Shown: positions 6,677 to 14,124 of the stretch, piece after piece | Layout: every line of letters starts with the position of its first letter | Position numbering within the stretch: position 1 is the first letter of the stretch | Origin: JBGAMH01 sp044222045 | GTDB lineage: Bacteria > Eisenbacteria > RBG-16-71-46 | Direction of reading: 5' to 3' | Assembly: GCA_044222045.1 (NCBI GenBank) | Contig: JBGAOB010000050.1 | Span: 1 to 21,087 of the forward strand | Length of the DNA stretch: 21,087 nucleotides | Made by a program: the position numbers and the translations under genes | Notes under the pieces: generated by a model | The model's database searches: none | Told to the model about the DNA's origin: nothing | What the model saw: only the letters and a program-made list of their open reading frames with translations

Positions 6677-9394
6677 TCACGCCGCGCCCAGCGCTTCCGT
6701 CAGCCGGCGCCGCGCTTCGTCGAGCGCCGCCGCCAGCTTGCCCGCGTCCTTGCCGCCCGCGAGCGCCAGGTGCGGCTTGCCGCCGCCCGAACCGCCCGTC
6801 ACTTGCGCCACCGCGCGCACCAACTCGTCGGCGCGGAGCTTCTTCTCGGCCACGAGGTCGTCGGTGACCGCGGCCAGGAACGACAGCTTGCCGTCGTTCT
6901 GGATGGCCAGCACGGCCGCGCCGCGACCGAGCCGTCCGCGCAGCTTGTCGGCCGCGTCGCGCACCGCGTTCGTGTCGGCCGTGGCCGTGATCTCGGCCAC
7001 GATCCACTTGCCGCCGGCCGCCGCCGTGGCGCCCGCCACCAGCTTCTCGAACTCCTGCTCCAGGCCCATCTTCGACTGCTCGGCCTGCGACTTCTTGAGC
7101 GCCGCGATCTCGGCCTTGAGCTTCTCGATCTGCTCGGGCACCTGCGACGGCGCCGTCTGCAGCGCGTGCGCCGCGCGCGCCAGCGTCTCGCGCTCGCCCT
7201 TCAGCCACGCGAGCGCCGCCTCGCCGGCCAGCGCCTCCACGCGCCGCACGCCGCTCGCGATCGCCGCGTCGGACACCAGCGTGAACGCGCCGATCTCGCC
7301 CGTGGCCCCCACGTGCGTGCCGCCGCACAGCTCGCGGCTCGGCGCGATCGCGTCGCCCACGCCGTCCACCGTGACCATGCGCACCTCGGAGCCGTACTTC
7401 TCGCCGAACAACGCCATCGCGCCCAGCTTCTTCGCTTCGTCGATCGGCATCACCTTCCACGACACCGGCCGGTTCGCGAGCACCCACTCGTTGACGATCC
7501 GCTCGATCGTGGCGAGCTGTTCGGGGCTCGGCGCCTCGAAGTGCGCGTAGTCGAAGCGCAGCCGGTCGGGCGCCACGAGCGAGCCCGCCTGGTGCACGTG
7601 CGTGCCCAGCGTGCTGCGCAGCGCCGCGTGCAGCAGGTGCGTCGCCGTGTGGTGCCGCTCGGTGGGCAGCCGGTGGCCGGGATCCACGAGCGCGCTCAGC
7701 GAGCCCGACTGCCCCGACTTGATCAGTGCGTCCCGCGTACCGCTCACCAGCCGGCCGCGGTGCACGATGCCGTCCGCTTCCTTGTAGACGTGCGTCACTT
7801 CCACGCGCGCGCCGCCCCCCACGATGACGCCGCGGTCGGCCACCTGGCCGCCCGACTCGGCGTAGCAGGGCGTGCGGTCGAGCACCAGTTCCAGTTCCTC
7901 GCCACGCTCGCGCCAGCGCATCAGCGACAGGCCGTCGGCGCTCGTCGCGTCGTAGCCCAGGAACGCCGAGTCGGCGCCCGTCTTCACCACGGTCCACGGC
8001 AGCCGCTCGCCCGCGTCGTCCTTCGCGAACTTGCTGGCCGCGCGCGCGCGCTGGCGCTGCTCGTCCATCGCACGCTCGAAGCCGTCCTTGTCCACCTGCA
8101 CGCCGCGCGACGCCGCGATCTCCTCGGTGAGTTCGATCGGGAAGCCGTACGTGTCGTGCAGCGTGAACGCGTCCGCACCGGCCAGCCGGCCGCCGGACTT
8201 CTCGATCAGCTCCTCGAGCCGCGTGATGCCGGCCTCGTACGTCTGGCCGAAGTTCTCCTCTTCCTGCGCGAGCACGCGCTCGATGCGCTCGCGGTTGCGC
8301 GTGAGCTCGGTGTAGTGCCCGCCGAACAGGTCGATCGCCTTCTCGGCGACCGGCGCGAGGAACGCCTCGTGCAGCCCCAGGCTCTGGCGCGAACGCCCGC
8401 GCGTCACCGCGCGGCGCAGCAGGCGGCGCAGCACGTAGCCCGCGCCCTCGTTGCCCGGCAGCGCGCCCTCGGCGATCGCGAACGTCAGCGCGCGCACGTG
8501 GTCGGCGATGATGCGCGCGTCGCGCACCGCCGCCTTGCGGTTGGCGTCGGTCAGCTTCGCGTGCGCGAGCACCGAGTCCACGAGCGGCGCGAACACGTCG
8601 GTCTCGAAGATCGTGTTGCGGCCCTGCAGGATCAGCGCGAGCCGCTCGATGCCCATGCCCGTGTCGATGCCGGGGTTCGCGAGCGGCGTCAGCGTGCCGT
8701 CGGGCTGCGCGTCGAACTGCGGGAACACCAGGTTCCAGAACTCCATGTAGCGGTCGCCCGGGTCGCCCGGCGACTCGCCCCAGAACGCGCCCTCGGGAAG
8801 GTAGTCCGGGCGCTTCTCGCCCAGGTCGAAGTAGATCTCGCTGCACGGCCCGCACGCGCCCGCGCCGCCGGCGGGTCCCCAGAAGTTGTCCTTCCGGCCC
8901 AGCGCCACGATGTGGTCCGCCTTGACGCCCTTCTTCTGCCACATGCCGATCGCTTCGTCGTCGCGCGGCAGCTTGCCTTCGCCCTCGAACACCGACACGT
9001 AGAGCCGCTCCACCGGCAGGCCGAGCGTCTTCGTGACGAACTCCCACGCGAAGTCGATCGCCTCGGCCTTGAAGTACGCGCCCTTGGCGCGCGGGCCGAA
9101 CGAGAAGTTGCCGAGCATCTCGAAGAACGTGTCGTGGCGCGGCGTCAGCCCCACGTTGTCGAGATCCACCAGCCGCAGGCACTTCTGCACCGAGGTCGCG
9201 CGCGTGTACGGCACGTCGCCCGTGGCCGAGTAGTACGGCTTGAACTGCACCATGCCGGCGGTGGTGAACAGCAGCGTCGGGTCGCCGTGCGGCACCAGCG
9301 GAGACGACGGCACCTCGGCGTGGCCGTGGCGCACGAAGAAGTCGAGGAACTCGCGGCGGAGCGTGGCCGCGGTCTTGAACGTGAGGTCGGACAT
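6677..9394 (-). CDS. alaS: Alanyl-tRNA synthetase
   Basis: Class II aminoacyl-tRNA synthetase of 905 residues, within the normal AlaS range (about 870-900). The N-terminal catalytic domain begins LRREFLDFFVRHGHAEVPSS, with TPRHDTFFEMLGNFSFG, WNLVFPQFD and GIDTGMGIERL. The editing domain has HHTATHLLHAAL and the zinc-type CGGTHVGATGEIGAF. A coiled segment (about 735-765) and the C-Ala domain with GGSGGGKPHLALAGGKD close the protein. It charges tRNA-Ala and clears mischarged Ser/Gly. ATG at 9394 has GGGAGA upstream. A promoter pair is visible about 80-105 bp upstream, so alaS likely heads the long transcript through rmlA to prs. A 52-bp gap with a good ribosome site separates it from the small peptide gene. 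Confidence 0.98.
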   Translation of the reverse strand: MSDLTFKTAATLRREFLDFFVRHGHAEVPSSPLVPHGDPTLLFTTAGMVQFKPYYSATGDVPYTRATSVQKCLRLVDLDNVGLTPRHDTFFEMLGNFSFGPRAKGAYFKAEAIDFAWEFVTKTLGLPVERLYVSVFEGEGKLPRDDEAIGMWQKKGVKADHIVALGRKDNFWGPAGGAGACGPCSEIYFDLGEKRPDYLPEGAFWGESPGDPGDRYMEFWNLVFPQFDAQPDGTLTPLANPGIDTGMGIERLALILQGRNTIFETDVFAPLVDSVLAHAKLTDANRKAAVRDARIIADHVRALTFAIAEGALPGNEGAGYVLRRLLRRAVTRGRSRQSLGLHEAFLAPVAEKAIDLFGGHYTELTRNRERIERVLAQEEENFGQTYEAGITRLEELIEKSGGRLAGADAFTLHDTYGFPIELTEEIAASRGVQVDKDGFERAMDEQRQRARAASKFAKDDAGERLPWTVVKTGADSAFLGYDATSADGLSLMRWRERGEELELVLDRTPCYAESGGQVADRGVIVGGGARVEVTHVYKEADGIVHRGRLVSGTRDALIKSGQSGSLSALVDPGHRLPTERHHTATHLLHAALRSTLGTHVHQAGSLVAPDRLRFDYAHFEAPSPEQLATIERIVNEWVLANRPVSWKVMPIDEAKKLGAMALFGEKYGSEVRMVTVDGVGDAIAPSRELCGGTHVGATGEIGAFTLVSDAAIASGVRRVEALAGEAALAWLKGERETLARAAHALQTAPSQVPEQIEKLKAEIAALKKSQAEQSKMGLEQEFEKLVAGATAAAGGKWIVAEITATADTNAVRDAADKLRGRLGRGAAVLAIQNDGKLSFLAAVTDDLVAEKKLRADELVRAVAQVTGGSGGGKPHLALAGGKDAGKLAAALDEARRRLTEALGAA

Positions 9395-9470
9395 GCGTCT
9401 CCCGGCGGAATGGCCGGCGCGCGTCGGGGCGCGGCCGGCGGACCCGGACAGTGGGTTGGGAATCCGCGGG

Positions 9471-9499
9471 AAGATAGCCGAAAGGATGGCGCGAGTCAG
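9471..9499 (-). promoter_or_regulatory. Candidate sigma-70-type promoter for alaS
   Basis: On the minus strand CTGACT (9499-9494) is followed after exactly 17 bp by TATCTT (9476-9471). Each matches 4 of 6 consensus bases. It predicts an untranslated leader of roughly 70 nt before the alaS ATG at 9394. It lies downstream of the hisS 3' hairpin, consistent with alaS starting a new unit. Pattern match only. Confidence 0.45.
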
Positions 9500-9662
9500 G
9501 GCCGGGAGGGTGCCCGCGGGGGGGCCGGACGCACCGCGACGGCGCCCCTCGACGCTCGCGGGGGCATGGCGCTCCCGCCGCGGGTCGCGCGCCCTCGCGT
9601 CGCGACGCGATACGGCTCGACGGCAGCGCCTCCCGCGCCGCCCGCGGCGTCTCGAACCGCAG

Positions 9663-9685
9663 GGCGGCGCGAACCCCGCGCCGCC
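9663..9685 (-). terminator. Hairpin directly after the hisS stop codon
   Basis: A perfect 8-bp stem GGCGGCGC/GCGCCGCC with a 7-base loop starts two bases after the hisS TAG. There is no T-run, so termination would need help or be partial, which is common in such GC-rich genomes. Between it and alaS (9395-9662) I see only the promoter above and no gene. Confidence 0.5.
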
Positions 9686-9686
9686 G

Positions 9687-11072
9687 CTACCTCCCCGCGC
9701 GCGCCTTCAGCGCCGCGACGAGAGCGTCGGGCGTCAGTTCCTGCTGCGTGCCGGCGGCGAGGTCCTTCAGCTGCACGACACCCTTTTCCTTCTCGGCCGG
9801 GCCCTGGATCGCCACGAACGGGATGCCCGCCTTGTTCGCGTAGGCGAACTGCTTCTTGAGACCCGCGCCCTGCAGGTGCACGTCGGTGTTCACACCCGCT
9901 TCGCGCAGCCGCGACGCGAGCGCCAGGTTGTCGGTGCGCTGCGCGGCGTCGAACTCCGCCACCAGCACCGTCACGCTGCTCTCGGGGTCCTTCACGAGGC
10001 CGGCTTCGAGCAACTGGTAGAAGAGCCGCGTCGCGCCGATCGAGATGCCCACGCCCGGCAGCTTCGAGTTCGTGTAGTGCTCGGCGAGGTTGTCGTAACG
10101 CCCGCCCGAGCACACGCTGCCGATGCCGGGGTGAGCGTCGAGGAACGTCTCGTACACGGTGCCCGTGTAGTAGTCGAGCCCGCGCGCGATCGCCAGGTTC
10201 AGTTTGTAGTTCTTCGCCGGCAGGCCGAGCGCGTCCACGGTCTCCACCACCGCGCGCAGCTCGGCGAGGCCCTGCGCGAACGTCTCGTGCGCGACGCCCA
10301 TGCCCTCGAGCGCGCGGATCACCTCGGCGGGCGTGCCCGGCGTCTCCACGAACGCGAGTACGCGCTCGGCCGCCGCCGCGTCGAGCAGCGCGGGCCGCGC
10401 GGGCGACGTCTCGGTGGCGGCGCCTTCGCGCGTCAGCGACTCGCGCACGGCGTCGCGGCCGCGCTTGTCGAGCTTGTCCACCTCGCGCAGCACCAGCGTG
10501 CGGCGCTCGGCGTCGTCCACGCCCAGCGATTCGAGCAGCCCCAGCAGGAGCTTCCGGTTGCTGATCGAGATCGTGAAGTCGCCCACGTCGAGCGCGCGGA
10601 ACACGTGCCCGATCACCACCGGGATCTCGCCGTCGACCGCCGGATCGAGCTTGTCCTTGCCGATCACGTCGATGTCGCACTGGTAGAACTCGCGGTAGCG
10701 GCCCTTCTGCGCCGACTCGCCGCGGTACACGCGCTGGATCTGGTAGCGCCGGAACGGGAATGCCAGCTCGTGCTCGTGCTGCGCCACGTAGCGCGCGAGC
10801 GGCACCGTCAGGTCGAAGCGCAGCGCCAGGTCGGGCTCGTAGCCCTGCGCGCGCGAACCGGCCGACTGCACCCAGTACACCTGCCGCTCGGTCTCGCCGC
10901 CGGTCTTGGTGAGCAGCACGTTCGACAGCTCGATGGCGGGCGTCTCGACGGGCACGAAGCCGAAGCGTTCGTAGGTGGACTGGATGGTGGCCAGCATGCG
11001 CTGGAACGCCACCTGCTGCCGCGGCAGCAGCTCCATCACGCCGGGCATGGTGCGGGGCTGGGTCTTGGCCAT
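9687..11072 (-). CDS. hisS: Histidyl-tRNA synthetase
   Basis: Class II synthetase of 461 residues that charges tRNA-His. The opening PRTMPGVMELLPRQQVAFQRM is followed by motif 1, then LALRFDLTVPLARYVAQHE, motif 2 (FRRYQIQRVYRGESAQKGRYREFYQCDIDVIG), and the histidine-specific ARGLDYYTGTVYE. Motif 3 is GVGISIGATRLFYQL. The C-terminal anticodon-binding domain starts near SSVTVLVAEFD. It has the longer HisS form with an insertion domain. ATG at 11072 is preceded by GGAG with suitable spacing. The gene lies between the recA-recX pair and alaS, which adjoin in many bacteria (recA-recX-alaS), so hisS may be an insertion there. A HisZ-type paralogue is unlikely because both His motifs are intact. Confidence 0.96.
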   Translation of the reverse strand: MAKTQPRTMPGVMELLPRQQVAFQRMLATIQSTYERFGFVPVETPAIELSNVLLTKTGGETERQVYWVQSAGSRAQGYEPDLALRFDLTVPLARYVAQHEHELAFPFRRYQIQRVYRGESAQKGRYREFYQCDIDVIGKDKLDPAVDGEIPVVIGHVFRALDVGDFTISISNRKLLLGLLESLGVDDAERRTLVLREVDKLDKRGRDAVRESLTREGAATETSPARPALLDAAAAERVLAFVETPGTPAEVIRALEGMGVAHETFAQGLAELRAVVETVDALGLPAKNYKLNLAIARGLDYYTGTVYETFLDAHPGIGSVCSGGRYDNLAEHYTNSKLPGVGISIGATRLFYQLLEAGLVKDPESSVTVLVAEFDAAQRTDNLALASRLREAGVNTDVHLQGAGLKKQFAYANKAGIPFVAIQGPAEKEKGVVQLKDLAAGTQQELTPDALVAALKARAGR

Positions 11073-11114
11073 GGACGACTCCAGTTCGGGCGGGAAACGA
11101 GTGCGATCCGCGTA

Positions 11115-11120
11115 CCTATA
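11115..11120 (-). promoter_or_regulatory. Candidate extended -10 box for hisS
   Basis: TATAGG preceded by TGC on the minus strand, about 43 bp before the hisS ATG, resembles an extended -10 element. No good -35 is found at the normal distance. Low confidence. Confidence 0.3.
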
Positions 11121-11229
11121 GCACGGCAACGACATGCCCGCGCGGGCGGTGCGGCCCGAGCGGGGCCCGGCCGGAAGGTTGCCGGTTGCCGGGACGTTCC
11201 GACGGGCCGATCGGAACGACTTTGTTGCT

Positions 11230-11274
11230 GACTCCGGGGTGGACAGCGCGCACACTTTCGGCCCCCCCGGAGTC
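11230..11274. repeat. 10-bp inverted repeat in the hisS/secreted-protein divergent region
   Basis: GACTCCGGGG (11230-11239) and CCCCGGAGTC (11265-11274) are exact reverse complements, 25 bp apart. They lie upstream of the plus-strand gene at 11361 and the minus-strand hisS. The spacing would suit a regulator dimer site or a stem-loop early in one of the leaders. No promoter hexamers for the plus gene could be assigned with confidence; the rest of 11121-11360 shows no gene. Confidence 0.35.
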
Positions 11275-11360
11275 CAGCGACGGACTCTCGCCCGCGGCAC
11301 GCCGGCCACGCCTCCCGGACGGCGCCCGCTCACCGACCCTCCCCCGTCGCGGAGACACAC

Positions 11361-11897
11361 ATGCGGTATCGCTTCCTCGCTCTCGGCGTGGCGCTCGCCA
11401 CGTGGTCGCTTCTCCCCCAGACGGCACAGGCCAACGCCCGGCTCGTGAGCGTGGTCCCCGTGGCCAGCGCGTGCGTCGCCGGCCCCACCGGCCCGAACGT
11501 GGAAGCGTGGGACGTCCAGCCGGGGCAGTCCTATGTCGTGACGATCGACCAGGCGACCAACTGCGCGAATGGCGGCACCGACGCTTCGATCCAGGTGATC
11601 GTGAAGAACTCGGTCACGGGCAACGTCGTGCTGACGGCCACGCGGGGCGCGGTCGGCGTGTACAGCTTCACGTTCACCACGCCCATGCTGGGCTGCGAAA
11701 CGTCGCCGATCCTGTACTGCACCTCGGGCGGGCAGCCGAACACGGGCTTCCTCGTCGGCCGCCACGACACCGGCGCGTCGCAGTCGCACCTGCGCGTGTC
11801 CAACTTCGGCGCGGGTTGCACGAACCCGGTGCAGATCTCGTGCGCCACGTCGGCCGTCGGCCGCAGCTGGGGCCGCCTCAAGGTCATCTATCGCTAG
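11361..11897 (+). CDS. Small exported six-cysteine protein, unknown function
   Basis: A 178-residue protein. The ATG at 11361 has GGAG six bases upstream. A signal peptide is clear: basic start MRYR, a hydrophobic stretch, and a likely cleavage after QTAQA near residue 24. The mature part has six cysteines (three possible disulfides), is rich in Thr/Ser/Val/Gly and alternates polar and hydrophobic residues. It looks like an all-beta secreted or cell-surface domain (for example VEAWDVQPGQSYVVTIDQA). I recognise no family, catalytic motif or lipobox. It stands alone on the plus strand between two minus-strand housekeeping units, closed by a strong hairpin at 12003-12040, so it is a self-contained unit. 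Its place between recX and hisS suggests lineage-specific acquisition. Coding is well supported; function unknown. Confidence 0.8.
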   Translation: MRYRFLALGVALATWSLLPQTAQANARLVSVVPVASACVAGPTGPNVEAWDVQPGQSYVVTIDQATNCANGGTDASIQVIVKNSVTGNVVLTATRGAVGVYSFTFTTPMLGCETSPILYCTSGGQPNTGFLVGRHDTGASQSHLRVSNFGAGCTNPVQISCATSAVGRSWGRLKVIYR

Positions 11898-11980
11898 CCC
11901 GAATCGGTCATGATCCGGTGCCTGCGATCGGCGCGGTTCCGTCGCTCCCGGCTCCCGGTGCATGACTCCGTGAGCCCGGC

Positions 11981-12040
11981 GACCTGGGAACAGGTCGCTT
12001 CCGCGAAGCGGCCACCCCCGATCGAGGGTGGCCGCTTCGC
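11981..12040. terminator. Strong two-way terminator-like hairpin between convergent genes
   Basis: A perfect 15-bp stem, GCGAAGCGGCCACCC (12003-12017) with GGGTGGCCGCTTCGC (12026-12040), encloses an 8-base loop. It lies between the converging secreted-protein gene and recX. A smaller hairpin, GACCTG-GGAA-CAGGTC with a GNRA-type loop, precedes it at 11981-11996. There is no T-run, but position and symmetry fit termination for both strands. Confidence 0.7.
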
Positions 12041-12059
12041 GTGAGACCGGTCGACGGCG

Positions 12060-12593
12060 TCAGTCCTCGCCCGCCTCGTCCTCGTCGTCGCGAATCGCCA
12101 GCACGCGCCGGACCAGGTCGCCGTCGTAGCCGCGGCGCGCGAGCAGCGCGTAGATCCGCTGGCGCTGCTTCTGCGCATCGAGCCCCGCCATCCGCTTGCG
12201 CGCCTGGGCCACAAGCTTCGACGCGGTGGCGAACTCGTCCACGCCTCCGTCCCGCTGCACCACCTGCTCACGCGCCGACTCGATCGCGTCGTCACCCACA
12301 CCCTTCGCGCGCAACTCCTGCCGAAGGCGGGACCAGCCCGCGGGACGGCGGCCCCAGCGGCCGGCGAGGAACGCCCGCGCGAACTCGGCGTCGTCGATAA
12401 GCCCCACGCGCGTCAACCGGTCGAGCGCCTCGGCGGTGGCGTTCGGCGTGAAGCCCTTGTCGGCGAGCCGCCGCTCCAGGTCGACGCGCGTGCGGCGCGT
12501 GCGATCGAGCAGCTTGAGCGCCGCCTCACGCGCGGCATCCGCGTCGTCGATCGGCTCGGCGTCGGGGTCGCGGCGTCGGCTCCACGCGCACAT
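12060..12593 (-). CDS. recX: RecX regulatory protein
   Basis: A 177-residue protein of the RecX family, made of small three-helix repeats. Visible segments are AREAALKLLDRTRRTRVDLERRLADKGF, GLIDDAEFARAFLAGR, RLRQELRAKGVGDDAIESA and the final IYALLARRGYDGDLVRRVL. RecX binds RecA filaments and limits RecA activity, preventing excess strand exchange and SOS signalling. It lies 62 bp downstream of recA on the same strand, as in many bacteria, with a GC hairpin between them. The ATG at 12593 has only a distant GGGAGA upstream, so the start is less sure than the identity. The extreme C-terminus is acidic (DDEDEAGED). Confidence 0.93.
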   Translation of the reverse strand: MCAWSRRRDPDAEPIDDADAAREAALKLLDRTRRTRVDLERRLADKGFTPNATAEALDRLTRVGLIDDAEFARAFLAGRWGRRPAGWSRLRQELRAKGVGDDAIESAREQVVQRDGGVDEFATASKLVAQARKRMAGLDAQKQRQRIYALLARRGYDGDLVRRVLAIRDDEDEAGED

Positions 12594-12621
12594 GTCGGTG
12601 GATCTCCCGGTGCGAGTCCGC

Positions 12622-12647
12622 GCGGGGGCGGCCCGCGCCGCCCCCGC
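12622..12647 (-). terminator. GC hairpin in the recA-recX gap (partial terminator/attenuator)
   Basis: GCGGGGGCGG (12622-12631) pairs perfectly with CCGCCCCCGC (12638-12647), extendable by one inner C-G pair. It starts 8 bp after the recA stop. In E. coli a terminator between recA and recX keeps recX expression low; the same arrangement is inferred here. There is no T-run. Confidence 0.5.
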
Positions 12648-12655
12648 CGGAACTC

Positions 12656-13813
12656 CTACCGCCGCGCGTCCTTCACCGCGGCCACGGGCTGCGGGCGCGC
12701 GGGAGGCGCGCTCGCCACGCCGGGCTTGGCCACGGTCGCGCCGTTGGCCGCCGCGGGTGCCGCCGGCGCGGGCGCTGCGGCCGCAGCCGCCTCGCCGCCC
12801 GGCAGCTTGAGACCCAGCGCCGCGTACAGCTTGGTCTCGATCTTCTTGCGCACGTCGGCGTGCTCGCGCAGGAACAGCCGCGTGTTCTCGCGGCCCTGCC
12901 CCAGGCGCTCGTCGCCGAAGCTGAACCACGTGCCGGCCTTGCTGATCACCATCTTGTCGACGGCGTAGTCGATCAGCTCGCCCTCGCGCGAGATGCCCTC
13001 GTTGTAGAGGATGTCGAACTCGGCTTCGCGGAACGGCGCGGCGACCTTGTTCTTGACCACCTTCACCTTGGTGCGGTTGCCGATCGCCGTGTCGCCTTCC
13101 TTCAGCGTGGCGATGCGACGGATGTCCAGGCGCACCGACGCGTAGAACTTGAGCGCGCGGCCGCCGGCGGTGGTCTCGGGGTTGCCGAACATCACGCCGA
13201 TCTGCATGCGGATCTGGTTGATGAAGATGACCGTGGTGTTGCTCTTGTTGATCGAGCCGGTCAGCTTGCGCAGCGCCTGCGACATGAGCCGCGCCTGCAG
13301 GCCCACGTGCGAGTCGCCCATCTCGCCTTCGATCTCGGCGCGCGGCACGAGCGCCGCCACCGAGTCGATCACCACGATGTCCACCGCGCCCGAGCGCACG
13401 AGCGTGTCGGCGATCTCGAGCGCCTCCTCGCCGGTGTCGGGCTGGGCCACGTGCAGGTTGGCGATGTCCACGCCGAGCTTCTGGGCGTAGCTGGAATCCA
13501 TCGCGTGCTCGGCGTCGATGAAGACGGCGTTGCCGCCGGCGCGCTGCGCGTTGGCGATGATCGTGAGCGAGAGCGTGGTCTTGCCGCTCGATTCGGGGCC
13601 GTAGATCTCGACGATGCGGCCGCGCGGCACGCCGCCGACGCCCAGCGCCAGATCGAGGCCGATGGAACCGGTCGGGATGGTCTCGATGCCGGGCGCCTCG
13701 TTGCCCTCGCCCAGCTTCATGATGGCGCCCTTGCCGAACTGCTTCTCGATCTGCTGCAGCGCGAGGTCCAGCGCCTTCGACCTCTCCTTGGCGGACGGCG
13801 GGGTGAAGTTCAT
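12656..13813 (-). CDS. recA: Recombinase RecA
   Basis: The strand-exchange ATPase and SOS co-protease, 385 residues. Visible are ALQQIEKQFGKGAIMKLG, the Walker A motif GPESSGKT (residues 72-79), FIDAEHAMDSSYAQKLGVD, Walker B VIDSVAALVPRAEIEGEMGD, the L2 region IFINQIRMQIGVMFGNPETT, and VKNKVAAPFREAEFDILYNEGISREGELIDYAV. The start ATG (13813) has AAGGAG nine bases upstream. The C-terminal tail, usually short and acidic, is about 50 residues long here and almost all Ala/Pro/Val with a basic end (VKDARR). That tail normally tunes DNA binding, so its chemistry is unusual. recX follows. Regulation is likely by an SOS-type repressor but no certain box was found. Confidence 0.98.
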   Translation of the reverse strand: MNFTPPSAKERSKALDLALQQIEKQFGKGAIMKLGEGNEAPGIETIPTGSIGLDLALGVGGVPRGRIVEIYGPESSGKTTLSLTIIANAQRAGGNAVFIDAEHAMDSSYAQKLGVDIANLHVAQPDTGEEALEIADTLVRSGAVDIVVIDSVAALVPRAEIEGEMGDSHVGLQARLMSQALRKLTGSINKSNTTVIFINQIRMQIGVMFGNPETTAGGRALKFYASVRLDIRRIATLKEGDTAIGNRTKVKVVKNKVAAPFREAEFDILYNEGISREGELIDYAVDKMVISKAGTWFSFGDERLGQGRENTRLFLREHADVRKKIETKLYAALGLKLPGGEAAAAAAPAPAAPAAANGATVAKPGVASAPPARPQPVAAVKDARR

Positions 13814-14124
13814 GTACTGCGTCTCCTTCGCAGGGGCTGCGTGTGACGGGCGGGGATCTGCGGGCGGGCCCCCGGCGGCCGACTCGTGCTTCCGCCGGTG
13901 GGGGCCACCCCGGGAAGCGCCGACGTCACGCCAGCGCCCCCGTTTCTCCTGAACGGGCGGCATATTACGCGATTTGGGCAGTAGGCCGGGGGGCAATTAC
14001 AGGGGTCCGAACCGGGATCGGGGTCAGCCCGGGGTGAAATCCGGCCGGCAGCCCTCGAGCGGGGCCGGCGCACGCCGTGGCGAGGCGGAGACCCCGCCCC
14101 GGCATCGCCGCGGTCGGTCGCGGT
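13814..14124 (-). promoter_or_regulatory. recA upstream region with candidate -10 box
   Basis: No gene is visible in these 311 bp. On the minus strand TAATAT (13967-13962) is a good -10 candidate in the only AT-rich patch, but no matching -35 lies 16-18 bp upstream. Just downstream is CGTTCAGGAGAAACG (13954-13940), an imperfect dyad at a repressor-like position. No standard CTGT-N8-ACAG or GAAC-N4-GTTC SOS box is present. A leader of about 140 nt would precede recA. Confidence 0.35.

Noticed and set aside
6770..9859. Very long open frame (over 1000 codons) on the plus strand opposite alaS and hisS
   Set aside because: It is antisense to two certain genes, His/Arg/Ala-rich, has no domain or ribosome site, and is what high G+C at third positions produces.
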